DNA of 64,000 nt, from positions 744,001-808,000 of the forward strand of contig CBDFLD010000023.1 in assembly GCA_965249005.1 (NCBI GenBank), written 5' to 3'. The DNA comes from CBDFLD01 sp965249005 (lineage in GTDB: Bacteria > Acidobacteriota > UBA6911). Below the pieces are notes generated by a model. It was not told the origin of the DNA and did no database searches. It saw nothing but the letters and a program-made list of their open reading frames with translations. The translations under genes and the position numbers were made by a program. Below, one piece after another: positions 25,989 through 35,071 of the stretch (its first letter is position 1; every line of letters starts with the position of its first letter).

Positions 25989-27299
25989 CTATTCTGCGTT
26001 CAGCCCTGTAAATGAGTCATCCGGCGACCGAATCGCTTGATCTATATCTGTTTTCGTGCAAATGAGGGGCGGCGAGATGCGAAGGACGTTACCGAAAAGC
26101 CCTCCTTTTCCAAGGATCAAACCGTTTTCTTTGGCCAGATCCATGACCTGGACCGTCTCTTGCACGGCCGGCTCCTTGGTTGTCCGGTCCCGAACCAATT
26201 CGACACCTTGCATCAACCCCATTCCTCTAACTTCTCCGATTAAGGGAAACTTCTCTTGCAGTTCCAGCAGGCGATCCCTGAGGTATCCGCCTAACATACG
26301 AGCTTTCTCCAAAAGGTTTTCTGAGTCGATCAGGTCGATCGTTGCCTTCGAAGCGCTTGTCGCCACGGGATTTCCACCGAAGGTAGAAATCGTGAGGCCC
26401 TCGAGGGATCCCGCGATTTCCGGGGTCGCGATCGTGGCTCCAATCGGAAGCCCGTTGCCCATTCCTTTGGCCGTGGTGATGATGTCCGGTTCGACATCCC
26501 AGTGTTCAATACCAAACCATTTTTCCCCTGTCCGTCCAAAGCCGGTCTGTACTTCGTCACTGATATAGACTCCGCCGTACCTACGAATGATCTCGGCCAC
26601 GATGCCAAAATACTCGGGCGGTGGCGTGACGAAGCCACCCACCCCTTGAATCGGCTCCGCGATGAAAGCTGCTAGCTTGCCGCTCGTCGCGGTTTGAATC
26701 AACTCCTCCATGTCCCGGGCGCACACGAGATTACAATCCGGGTAGGTTTTTTCGAAGGGGCAACGGTAACAATACGCATTGTGGGCGTGTACCACACCGG
26801 ACGGACCGGGACCGCCCACACGCCAGGCATAATTGGCGCTCAGGCTCATGGCCAGGGCCGAGCGGCCGCTGTAGCCGTGGCGCAAGGCGATGATTTCCTG
26901 ACGGCCGGTAAAGGCTCGAGCGAACAGGATCGCCGTTTCGTTCGCCTCCGTACCACTATTGGTAAAGAAGCTCTTACGAAGACGACCGGGTGTGATCGAG
27001 GCCAGCTTCTCGGCGAGTTCGACCTGGGGAAGGGTTGGAAACAGGGTCGAAACGTGCTGCAGGGTTCGAGCTTGCTCGACAAGCGCGTCCGTGATCTTGT
27101 CGTTACAGTGTCCCGCAATGACCGTGAGAATGCCTCCGAAGAAATCTAAATACTCTTTGCCTTCGCTGTCGCAAAGGACCATGCCATTGCCCCGTACGAA
27201 GACGACCGGCTCGGAGTAGTAGTTCATGACGGAGGGAAAGAGGTACTCGCCCTGCTTCTCGAGGATCTCACTCCGCTTCGACTGCTGCACTTCTTTCAT
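25989..27299 (-). CDS. Class III aminotransferase, AGXT2-like
   Basis: A 436-residue PLP-dependent omega-type aminotransferase. It has FFTNSGTEANETA, an Asp at 248 in ISDEVQTGFGRTG and the PLP lysine at 278 in TTAKGMGNGLPIGA. It matches the alanine-glyoxylate/beta-alanine aminotransferase group (AGXT2-like), including the four-cysteine segment between residues 177 and 193 (CYRCPF...C...C). Next to dihydropyrimidinase, the likely substrates are beta-alanine or 3-aminoisobutyrate from pyrimidine breakdown. Dihydropyrimidine dehydrogenase and beta-ureidopropionase are not in the window. Confidence 0.9.
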   Translation of the reverse strand: MKEVQQSKRSEILEKQGEYLFPSVMNYYSEPVVFVRGNGMVLCDSEGKEYLDFFGGILTVIAGHCNDKITDALVEQARTLQHVSTLFPTLPQVELAEKLASITPGRLRKSFFTNSGTEANETAILFARAFTGRQEIIALRHGYSGRSALAMSLSANYAWRVGGPGPSGVVHAHNAYCYRCPFEKTYPDCNLVCARDMEELIQTATSGKLAAFIAEPIQGVGGFVTPPPEYFGIVAEIIRRYGGVYISDEVQTGFGRTGEKWFGIEHWDVEPDIITTAKGMGNGLPIGATIATPEIAGSLEGLTISTFGGNPVATSASKATIDLIDSENLLEKARMLGGYLRDRLLELQEKFPLIGEVRGMGLMQGVELVRDRTTKEPAVQETVQVMDLAKENGLILGKGGLFGNVLRISPPLICTKTDIDQAIRSPDDSFTGLNAE

Positions 27300-27506
27300 T
27301 CACCCATCCCGGTCGGCAATTCCGTTGCTCGCCCGGCATTATATCGCCCAAGTTCGAAATCCACCAAACAAACGCTATCCGCTTTCCACTGGGCGCTGGC
27401 CGTCAACCGCTTAGCGGCGCTTTCCACGGCATGGTCTGGACATGGCCAAACTGCCACTAGACACCACGCCACGATTGTCCGTTGGGGCGGAGAGCGGTCA
27501 GCGCTC

Positions 27507-28271
27507 CTATGGCACCTCACGCCGCGAAAGCGCTTCAAGGATCGCGCCCTCTAACTCCCAAAACGTGAAGCGGATTGTCGGTGGAACTGTAGAGTAATTG
27601 TTCCCGTATAGCGGACTTCTGAGCACCCGGCCGGTAGAGCTCAAAAACCATATCGTCGGAGTGCCGTAACGCTGGTTGTCCTGGTGCCACTTCAGTCTGC
27701 CCTGCCAGGGGTAGACCTTGCCGTATGCCTCGTTGAAAGGGTGCTGGCGCGGGTTCCACAGTAGTCGAAACCGTGGATCGTAATAGACCTTCTGGAATGG
27801 GATCGTCCCATTGGCTCGAAGCGCCTCGGTTTTCGTTATGAATTGGCGGACGGCCGTTTCGTACCGGGAGCTCGCTTCGGGCTCGTCCAGGAAGACGCCT
27901 GGATCAAAACCGTACCCTTCAGAGTAGACGGGCGGACAGGCGACGGCGATGAACTGAGCCCCCTTGTCCCGGGTGCTGTTGGCTGCCGCCTTGAGATTCG
28001 AAAACTCGTCCAGCGAATCGGCGCACCAGATGCCCGCCTCTCGGCCTTCGATGTGAAGGTACGCTCCACCGAACACCACGAGCACGACGACTCTTGCCTC
28101 CGGCGATATGGCGTGCAGGAGTTTTACCCTTCTGGAGTCCTGATCCAGAAAGAACGTCTCCGGGTCGATCTCGTCTCCCGGACCATAGGCGCTCTCGTCC
28201 GACGCCGGGGAATCGCCGCCGGTGTGAAGAGTCCAACACGTGGCCACGATCATTAACGCGAGTCTAGCCAT
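27507..28271 (-). CDS. Secreted thioredoxin-fold-like protein
   Basis: About 254 residues, starting at the ATG before a signal-peptide-like stretch (LALMIVATCWTLHTGG). The core VVVLVVFGGAYLHIEG, then a helix and AQFIAVACPP, followed by a PTIWFLSSTGRVLRSP strand pair, resembles a peroxiredoxin/thioredoxin fold. The usual CxxC is absent (GAYL in its place), so redox activity is doubtful. The upstream part of the open frame (to 28382) lacks features and was excluded. Function unknown. The 291-base gap to hutU on its right shows no further gene. Confidence 0.6.
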   Translation of the reverse strand: MARLALMIVATCWTLHTGGDSPASDESAYGPGDEIDPETFFLDQDSRRVKLLHAISPEARVVVLVVFGGAYLHIEGREAGIWCADSLDEFSNLKAAANSTRDKGAQFIAVACPPVYSEGYGFDPGVFLDEPEASSRYETAVRQFITKTEALRANGTIPFQKVYYDPRFRLLWNPRQHPFNEAYGKVYPWQGRLKWHQDNQRYGTPTIWFLSSTGRVLRSPLYGNNYSTVPPTIRFTFWELEGAILEALSRREVP

Positions 28272-28562
28272 TGTAGATCCCGGAACCTGGTACTGCTGTT
28301 CTGGGAGAAGGTTTGCCAACCCGCGGCCTTGACCCAGAAGAAGCGCCCAACCGACGTTGGGAGTCTCTTGGCGGGCACGCACCCTTTATAGCGCAAACGG
28401 AATTCACGGACAACTTCTTCGCGGATCGATGGTCCGCCCCGACAGTTCTTTGCCTGCGGTTGGCGGAAGCAGCGACCCCCTATGTGCCCAAGTGGCCTTG
28501 CTGCCGGTGCGGCTCGTGTATTACGATGGGCTGGGAAAAAACGACCGATTCGAGGTGGATAG

Positions 28563-30224
28563 ATGACCGAATTGAGTGCGACGAGCTCGATCCGCGCGGC
28601 GAGGGGCCCCCACCGAACATGCAAGGGCTGGCACCAGGAGGCAGCGCTGCGCATGCTAATGAACAATCTGGACCCGGACGTCGCCGAGCGGCCCCAGGAT
28701 CTCGTCGTCTACGGCGGGAGCGGAAAGGCGGCGAGAAATTGGGAAGCGTACCGGGCGATCGTGGCCGCGCTTCAAAGACTCGAGAACGACGAGACGCTCG
28801 TCGTTCAATCCGGGAAACCGGTTGGTGTTTTTCCCACTCACCCTTATGCACCACGAGTTTTGATTGCCAACTCCAATTTGGTCGGGAACTGGGCGAACTG
28901 GGAAGAATTTCGCCGCCTGGAAGCGCTCGGTCTCATAATGTACGGACAAATGACCGCCGGGAGTTGGATCTACATTGGCAGTCAGGGGATCATCCAGGGT
29001 ACCTACGAGACTCTTTCCGCGGCAGCTCGGCAACACTTCGGCGGCAGCTTGCGCGGCAGGATCGTGGTCTCCGGTGGCCTGGGGGGTATGGGCGGAGCGC
29101 AGCCCCTCGCGTGCACCATGGCAGGGGGGGCCTTTCTTGGTGTGGACGTTGATCGTTCCCGAATCGAAAAACGGATTGCCACCCGTTATTGCGACCACAT
29201 GTCGACTGACCTGGACGAGGCCCTTTCGTTGGTCGGGCGGGCTGCAAAGGAAGGAAAAGCCGTGTCGGTGGGTTTGGTCGGCAATTGCGCGGAAGTACTT
29301 CCGGAGCTGGTCCAGCGCGGGTTCACCCCGGATGTGCTGACCGACCAGACCAGCGCTCATGATCCGTTAAACGGTTATGTGCCATCGGGGTTATCGCTGG
29401 AGCAAGCCGCCCGGCTCCGTAGCGACGACCCCGACGAATACTTGCGAAGGAGCATGGAATCGATAGCCCAGCACGTTCAAGCCATGCTCGAGCTCCAGAA
29501 GCAAGGGGCTGTGACGTTTGATTATGGAAACAACCTTCGGGGGCAGGCGCTGCGCGCCGGCGTTTCCAACGCGATGGATTTTCCCGGTTTCGTGCCCGCC
29601 TTCATACGACCCCTGTTTTGCGAAGGCCGCGGGCCTTTCCGCTGGTCAGCTCTATCTGGAAATCCAAAGGACATCTCGGTGACGGACGACCTCATTCTGG
29701 AGATGTTCCCGGACAACGAATCCCTGTGCCATTGGATTCAGATGGCGAGAGAGAAGATTCAGTTCCAAGGGTTGCCTTCGCGCATCTGCTGGTTGGGATA
29801 TGGGGAGCGCGCCGCGTTTGGATTGCGGCTCAATCGTCTGGTTGCCGAGGGAAAGATCGAGGCCCCCGTTGTCATCGGCCGGGACCACCTTGATTGCGGC
29901 TCCGTCGCCTCGCCCTATCGTGAAACCGAATCGATGAAAGATGGCTCGGACGCGGTGGCGGATTGGCCCATCCTCAATGCGCTCCTGAATACCGCAAGTG
30001 GGGCAAGCTGGGTTTCTTTCCATCACGGTGGGGGGGTCGGCATAGGCTACTCTCTGCACGCCGGACAGGTAACGGTCGCCGATGGCAGCGAGGAGATGAA
30101 CAAAAGGATCGAACGGGTGCTCAATAACGATCCCGGTCTCGGTGTGGCACGTCACGCGGACGCGGGCTACGAACAGGCGATTTCCTTCGCCCGGCGCCGC
30201 GATATCGATATTCCTACATCCTGA
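28563..30224 (+). CDS. hutU: Urocanate hydratase
   Basis: A 553-residue NAD-dependent enzyme turning urocanate into imidazolonepropionate in histidine degradation. Strong motifs are GKAARNWEAYRAI, VQSGKPVGVFPTHPYAPRVLIANSNLVGNW, YGQMTAGSWIYIGSQGIIQGTYETL, VSGGLGGMGGAQPLA, FTPDVLTDQTSAHDPLNGYVP, GRDHLDCGSVASPYRETE and SFHHGGGVGIGYS. GAGGTGG precedes the ATG. No hutH, hutI or hutG is adjacent, so the pathway is split. It is convergent with the DUF3467 gene. Confidence 0.96.
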   Translation: MTELSATSSIRAARGPHRTCKGWHQEAALRMLMNNLDPDVAERPQDLVVYGGSGKAARNWEAYRAIVAALQRLENDETLVVQSGKPVGVFPTHPYAPRVLIANSNLVGNWANWEEFRRLEALGLIMYGQMTAGSWIYIGSQGIIQGTYETLSAAARQHFGGSLRGRIVVSGGLGGMGGAQPLACTMAGGAFLGVDVDRSRIEKRIATRYCDHMSTDLDEALSLVGRAAKEGKAVSVGLVGNCAEVLPELVQRGFTPDVLTDQTSAHDPLNGYVPSGLSLEQAARLRSDDPDEYLRRSMESIAQHVQAMLELQKQGAVTFDYGNNLRGQALRAGVSNAMDFPGFVPAFIRPLFCEGRGPFRWSALSGNPKDISVTDDLILEMFPDNESLCHWIQMAREKIQFQGLPSRICWLGYGERAAFGLRLNRLVAEGKIEAPVVIGRDHLDCGSVASPYRETESMKDGSDAVADWPILNALLNTASGASWVSFHHGGGVGIGYSLHAGQVTVADGSEEMNKRIERVLNNDPGLGVARHADAGYEQAISFARRRDIDIPTS

Positions 30225-30255
30225 ATACCGTCTGGGTCCAGCAAGAGGGACTTTT

Positions 30256-30564
30256 TCACTGAATCACGGTTCCGCTGGGAGGTTTGTCCATTCCGGATTG
30301 CTTGTCGGTCTGATCCTTCAATGCGTGAACCAGACCTTCGATGATCTGATTGGGTATGACTACCACCGCTTGAACCGGCGAGCGCAGGATACCCGTCTGA
30401 TGAACCTTGAGGGCCTCCTCTTCGCTTTGGGGACCGATCACGTCACAAAACGTGAGCGTGCAGTCAATCGGCGAAACATTCACCTGAACGTAGTTCGCAT
30501 AGATCCTGGGGGAATCCAGCGTTTGATCGGCTACGATCTGAACCGGTCTTTCTTCAGTCGACAT
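30256..30564 (-). CDS. DUF3467 domain protein
   Basis: A 102-residue protein of the DUF3467 family, whose function is unknown. The pattern RIYANYVQVNVSPIDCTLTFCDV, then TGILRSPVQAVVVIPNQIIEGLVHALKDQ, matches the family's two conserved blocks (the 'YSN.v.v..sp.d..ldf' and 'v.v.sp..ak.l...l' parts). It follows hinT by 74 bases on the same strand and ends 32 bases from hutU's stop. Assigned from recalled family pattern. Confidence 0.72.
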   Translation of the reverse strand: MSTEERPVQIVADQTLDSPRIYANYVQVNVSPIDCTLTFCDVIGPQSEEEALKVHQTGILRSPVQAVVVIPNQIIEGLVHALKDQTDKQSGMDKPPSGTVIQ

Positions 30565-30638
30565 TTTTCAACCTCAAGTATTTCCAACCTTCTTCCGGGG
30601 TTTCGGAACTATCCGCCAAGGTAATTCTCGCAATTGCA

Positions 30639-30977
30639 TCAGCCAGGCGGCCAGCCCATACTGCGGCCACCGAGGATATGCAGGTGCAAATGGAATACGG
30701 TTTGGCCGGCATCGCCGTTCGTGTTGATGACCGCTCGAAATCCCGTGGTGTCGATTCCTTTTTCTTTTGCCGCCCGCGTCCCGACCGCAAGCAGGTGTCC
30801 CAGAAGGGCTTCGTCCTCGGACTCGTTCAGCGAGCGAAGGTGCACCCGGGGAATGACAAGAACGTGTACTGGGGCCTTGGGATTCACGTCCTCGAAGACG
30901 ACGCATTGCTCGTCCTCGTGGACAAGTGCGGCAGGAATCTCCTTGGTGGCAATCTTACAGAACAGGCAATCACTCAT
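30639..30977 (-). CDS. Histidine triad (HIT) nucleotide-binding protein, HinT type
   Basis: A 112-residue HIT hydrolase of the HinT class, which cleaves AMP-lysine-like phosphoramidates. It starts MSDCLFCKIATKEIPA, typical of the family, has VHVLVIPRVHLRSLNE and ends with the triad HLHLHILGGR. The upstream 18 residues of the open frame are unlike the family and were excluded. A second, distinct HIT protein is encoded at 42402. Confidence 0.93.
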   Translation of the reverse strand: MSDCLFCKIATKEIPAALVHEDEQCVVFEDVNPKAPVHVLVIPRVHLRSLNESEDEALLGHLLAVGTRAAKEKGIDTTGFRAVINTNGDAGQTVFHLHLHILGGRSMGWPPG

Positions 30978-31165
30978 AAAAGGGTCCTTTCCGCCGGTTC
31001 TTTGACGCGGCACGCTGACCGCTCTGCGCAACAGATGGGGTCGGAAGCGTAGTCCATAAGAATTCGACTGGTGTCAAAAGTCCACTGGCTCTTGCACGGT
31101 CCATGACGGCCCAGTGTAGCCTGCTCTTTCCGGGAGCTGAAGCGCAATGCGCATAGCGGAAAGCG

Positions 31166-32425
31166 CTAAGACCGAATCCGCTCCATCGTGGCGCCCAAAG
31201 AGCGTAGTTTCTGCTCGATGCGCGCATAGCCGCGATCCAGATGATACACGCGGTGGATCATGGTCTCACCGTGCGCGACGAGCGCTGCCAGTATCAGCGA
31301 TGCGCTGGCCCGAAGATCCGAGGCCTGGACGTTGGCTCCGGACAGAAGCTGGCCTCCTCGTACGACGCACCTGGGTCCCTCGATCGTGACGTCGGCTCCC
31401 ATCCGCTTCATTTCCAGCGCGTGCATGAACCGATTCTCGAAGATCGTTTCGGTGATGACCGAGACCCCATTCCCTTGTGTCATTAGGGCCATGTATTGTG
31501 CCTGCATGTCCGTGGGGAATCCGGGAAAGGGTCGCGTGGTCATATCCTGGGACTCGATCGGGTCGTTTCCGCAAATCCGGATCATATCCGAACCCAGTAC
31601 CTGCACCTCGGCGCCGGTGCGGGACAATTGCTCCAATATAGACCCCAGGTGATTGGGCTCAGAACGCGAAATCTCGACTTCCCCTCGGGTGATGGCCGCG
31701 GCAATGGCATAGGTGCCTGCTTCGATGCGGTCCGGAATGACCCGATGCCGGCATCCCGTGAGGCGGGAAACACCTTGAACCCGGATTGTTCCTGTGCGGT
31801 CTCCCTCAATCTTGGCTCCCATCTTGCGAAGAAGGTCTGCAAGGTCACCAATCTCCGGCTCACGTGCAGCGTTCTCGAGCACCGTTTCCCCCTTGGCCAG
31901 GGTCGCCGCCATGAGAAGGTTTTCGGTTCCGGTCACCGTGATGGTGTCCAGAACGATGTGAGCGCCCCTGAGTCCGCGAGTCGTGGCATTGATGTAGCCG
32001 TGGAGGATCTCGCAGTCGGCCCCCATTTTTTCCAGACCCGTCAGGTGCAGATTGACCGGGCGGGATCCGATCGCACATCCCCCGGGGAGGGAGACGCGTG
32101 CCCGACCAACCCTTGCCAAAAGCGGACCCAGCGTCAAGACGGAGGCTCGCATCGTCTTCACGAGATCATACGGGGCCTCATACGATCGGAGATCCGCTGC
32201 GTCGAAGCTTCCAAGACCGCTCTCCTCGACCTGGGCGCGCACTCCCATGTCGACGAGGAGTTTTCGCATCGTGAGGATGTCGCGTACATAGGGAATGTTC
32301 TCGAGGGTCAATACTTCATCCGTGAGTAGCGAGGCGGCCATCTGCGGCAACGCAGCATTCTTGGCTCCGCTCGCTTCCACCCGGCCCACTAGCCGGCTCC
32401 CACCGGTGACTCGGATCTTATCCAT
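31166..32425 (-). CDS. murA: UDP-N-acetylglucosamine 1-carboxyvinyltransferase
   Basis: A 419-residue enzyme for the first committed step of peptidoglycan synthesis, adding enolpyruvate from PEP to UDP-GlcNAc. Lys22-Asn23 lie in SGAKNAALPQMAASLL, and the active-site cysteine is Cys117 in LPGGCAIGSRPVNLHL, so fosfomycin sensitivity at this residue is expected. The substrate loop RPFPGFPTDMQAQ is also present. It is the last gene of rpmE-prfA-prmC-murA, seven bases after prmC. Confidence 0.97.
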   Translation of the reverse strand: MDKIRVTGGSRLVGRVEASGAKNAALPQMAASLLTDEVLTLENIPYVRDILTMRKLLVDMGVRAQVEESGLGSFDAADLRSYEAPYDLVKTMRASVLTLGPLLARVGRARVSLPGGCAIGSRPVNLHLTGLEKMGADCEILHGYINATTRGLRGAHIVLDTITVTGTENLLMAATLAKGETVLENAAREPEIGDLADLLRKMGAKIEGDRTGTIRVQGVSRLTGCRHRVIPDRIEAGTYAIAAAITRGEVEISRSEPNHLGSILEQLSRTGAEVQVLGSDMIRICGNDPIESQDMTTRPFPGFPTDMQAQYMALMTQGNGVSVITETIFENRFMHALEMKRMGADVTIEGPRCVVRGGQLLSGANVQASDLRASASLILAALVAHGETMIHRVYHLDRGYARIEQKLRSLGATMERIRS

Positions 32426-32432
32426 CGATTTC

Positions 32433-33362
32433 TCAACGCGTTCTCGGGGTCGTCGTCCTCTGAGCCACGACGCATCGTGGAATTCCCTGCAGGTCAGCCA
32501 CGATCTCGTGAAGGTTTAGACCGGCGTTTCGAATCATGCCCGTGACGGCTTCGCTTTGTCCAATTCCGATCTCCATAATCAGGTACCCGCGGGCGCGTAA
32601 ATGCGGAACGGTTTGCGAAACGAGGTCGTTCATGATTTCGAGTCCCGATGTGCCTCCGAAAAGTGCCCGCTCCGGCTCATGCTCCAGCACCGTGGGCGAG
32701 AAGGTCTCGGGTTGGCTGAGCGCGCCGTAAGGAGGATTGCTCAGCACGAAATCAAATGCTTGTCCCCTGAAGCAGTCCAAAAGGCCCCCGCATACAAAGT
32801 GGACGCGACCGGCCAACCCGTGCCGATTGGCATTCGCCTGTGCCACCGCGAGAGCTGGAGACGAAACATCGACCGCTTGGATGCGGGCCTGCTCGAGTTC
32901 TGCAGCAACGGTTATGGCCACGCAGCCGGAGCCAGTTCCCACGTCGACGATGCTTACCTCTCCCGGCCGGAGTATCCCGGGGAGCAGCGATGCGAGTTCG
33001 AGCGCCTTTTCCACGACAAGCTCGGTTTCCGGCCTGGGAATCAGCACATCAGGAGTCACGCGGAACGCACGTCCGTAAAACTCCTGCTCCCCCACGATAT
33101 ACTGGAGGGGCTCGCCACTGGCCCGCCGCCGAACGAGGGTTTGAAAGTGCCGGGAGTCGGGTGCGGGTAGGGTTTCCTCGGAATGAGCCAGGAGCCAGAC
33201 CCGGGTTCGGTTCATAGTCCTGGCCAGCAGAAGCTCGGCTGTCATCCGGGGAAGCTCGATCGCCGCCGCTGTGAGTGTTGCGACGGCGGAGGCAATCGCG
33301 TCCTTGACGGTTTGCTCCGGCGACCCCCTTACGACAGTGGTCCGGGAAAGATGATTGCCCAT
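32433..33362 (-). CDS. prmC: Release factor glutamine methyltransferase
   Basis: A 309-residue SAM-dependent methyltransferase that methylates the GGQ glutamine of peptide release factors. SAM motif I is VDVGTGSGCVAITVAAEL, the catalytic NPPY is in FVLSNPPYGAL, and the N-terminal helical domain ends with YIVGEQEFYGRAF. It lies seven bases after prfA, its substrate gene, the usual arrangement. Confidence 0.95.
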   Translation of the reverse strand: MGNHLSRTTVVRGSPEQTVKDAIASAVATLTAAAIELPRMTAELLLARTMNRTRVWLLAHSEETLPAPDSRHFQTLVRRRASGEPLQYIVGEQEFYGRAFRVTPDVLIPRPETELVVEKALELASLLPGILRPGEVSIVDVGTGSGCVAITVAAELEQARIQAVDVSSPALAVAQANANRHGLAGRVHFVCGGLLDCFRGQAFDFVLSNPPYGALSQPETFSPTVLEHEPERALFGGTSGLEIMNDLVSQTVPHLRARGYLIMEIGIGQSEAVTGMIRNAGLNLHEIVADLQGIPRCVVAQRTTTPRTR

Positions 33363-33369
33363 CGAACCC

Positions 33370-34437
33370 TCAGACCGCCTCCCTTAGCTTTTCCGCATGG
33401 AAGTGCGTCGCCAAGGCGTCAAGGATCTGGCCAATATTCCCATCCAGCGCCTCGGACAGATTGTGCACGGTCAGCCCGATGCGATGATCCGTAATCCGAT
33501 TCTGGGGGAAGTTGTAAGTGCGTATCTTCTCACTGCGGTCTCCGGAGCCGACTTGGCTGCGCCGGTTTTCGGCAATGTTTTGTTGCTGCTCCGTCAAGGC
33601 AAGATCGTACAGACGTGAGCGCAACACGCGCATGGCTTTGGCTCTGTTCTTTATTTGCGACTTTTCGTCCTGGCAAGAAACAACCAAGCCGGACGGGAGG
33701 TGCGTGATCCGGACGGCCGAATACGTGGTGTTCACCGACTGGCCACCGGGACCGGAGGAGCAGAAGGTATCGATGCGAATCTCTTTCGGATCGATCTTTA
33801 CTTCTACTTCGTCGGCCTCCGGGAGGACTGCCACGGTAACCGCCGAGGTGTGTATCCGTCCGCTGGTCTCCGTGGCCGGTACCCTCTGGACTCGATGCAC
33901 GCCGCTTTCATACCGGAGCTTGCTGTAAACGCGCTCGCCCTCGATGACGGCAACTATTTCCTTGTACCCTCCCACCTCGGAGGCATGTTCACTCATGAGC
34001 TCCACGCGCCAGTTGGATCTCTCGGCATGGCGTGCGTACATTCGAAACAAGTCTCCTGCGAACAGTGTCGCCTCGTCACCTCCCGTTCCCGCCCGTATCT
34101 CGAGAAGCACATTCTTCTCATCATTTGGATCCTTGGGCATGAGGAGCCGCTGGAGCTCCTCTTCGCTTCGCTCCCGTTGTTGTTCCAAGGCTCGGCTTTC
34201 CTCCCCGGCGTACTGCAACATGTCCGGATCCGTTTCCGAGCCCAGCACCGCCTTGGCTTCTTCGATCCCGCTCAGAACTCGTTTGTATTCGCGAAACTTT
34301 TCCACAATTTCACTGAGATCGCGGTAGACTCGAGCGTGTTTTTGGTAGCTGGACGAATCCGCAATGACTTCTGGATCCGCGAGCAACGCGCTCAGCTCTT
34401 CGAACTTCTGTTCGATGGCGTTCAATTTGTCAATCAT
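33370..34437 (-). CDS. prfA: Peptide chain release factor 1
   Basis: A 355-residue class I release factor. The codon-recognition tripeptide PAT (residues 187-189 in RVPATETSGRIHTS) identifies RF1 (UAA/UAG) rather than RF2, and the peptidyl-tRNA hydrolysis GGQ is at 231-233 in SSGPGGQSVNTT. It is followed directly by prmC. Length matches the family. Confidence 0.97.
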   Translation of the reverse strand: MIDKLNAIEQKFEELSALLADPEVIADSSSYQKHARVYRDLSEIVEKFREYKRVLSGIEEAKAVLGSETDPDMLQYAGEESRALEQQRERSEEELQRLLMPKDPNDEKNVLLEIRAGTGGDEATLFAGDLFRMYARHAERSNWRVELMSEHASEVGGYKEIVAVIEGERVYSKLRYESGVHRVQRVPATETSGRIHTSAVTVAVLPEADEVEVKIDPKEIRIDTFCSSGPGGQSVNTTYSAVRITHLPSGLVVSCQDEKSQIKNRAKAMRVLRSRLYDLALTEQQQNIAENRRSQVGSGDRSEKIRTYNFPQNRITDHRIGLTVHNLSEALDGNIGQILDALATHFHAEKLREAV

Positions 34438-34709
34438 ACGGGTGCCTTCCGGGGCTTGCCTTCGGTATCAGGCGATATCCCAAAACATCCCCCGCGAGTC
34501 AGTTGAAACATCAGGTTGGGCAAGAAAAGGGGGGCTAGATCACAGCCCAGGGGTGCCGCGACGGGGGTCTTCCAAAATGTAGCTGCGTTTAGGTCAAAGG
34601 ACCGGGGTGGTTCAGCCGGGTTGATTCCATCACCGATTTTGGATACCCGAGCCCGCTTTTGCGAGCCGGGCGACTTTGTCCGGACACGCTGGCGTTGAGT
34701 GCCGCCATG

Positions 34710-34910
34710 CTATTTCCGCCCGTACTTCCTCTCAAAGCGCTCGATTCGGCCCGCCGAGTCGATTAATTTCTGCTTGCCAGTAAAAAACGGATGGCAGGCA
34801 GAGCAAATCTCCATTCGAATCTCGGGTTTGGTAGACCTGGTTTCGAACTTGTTCCCGCAAGCACAGCTCGCGACGAGCTTGTGATATTCGGGGTGAATTC
34901 CTTTTCTCAT
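34710..34910 (-). CDS. rpmE: 50S ribosomal protein L31, zinc-binding form
   Basis: A 66-residue ribosomal protein starting MRKGIHPEYHKLVASCACGN and ending RFERKYGRK. Cysteines in CACGN and CSACHPFF (CxC...CxxC) show the zinc-containing C+ type, which is lost under zinc starvation in many bacteria. The ATG at 34910 fits the family; 18 upstream in-frame residues do not. It is the first gene before prfA-prmC-murA with a 272-base gap (34438-34709) in which I see no gene. Confidence 0.96.
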   Translation of the reverse strand: MRKGIHPEYHKLVASCACGNKFETRSTKPEIRMEICSACHPFFTGKQKLIDSAGRIERFERKYGRK

Positions 34911-34981
34911 AACGGTCCACCCTTCAAACAGAAGCGATGTGGGTCGTGGCCACCATCCCCGCATCCTTCAGCAAAACCCTT

Positions 34982-35010
34982 AGTATACAAGAACTTCGTC
35001 AGATAAACAA
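34982..35010 (-). promoter_or_regulatory. Sigma-70 promoter of rpmE
   Basis: Reading leftward, TTGTTT (35010-35005) and TATACT (34987-34982) have an exact 17-base spacer. The transcript would start near 34975, leaving a leader of about 65 bases before the rpmE ATG. Confidence 0.55.
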
Positions 35011-35071
35011 TACGGGGCGTTGTTGAGTCATGCTCGCGTTCCTGGGTAGTGGGTCACCCGACTACCTGTTT

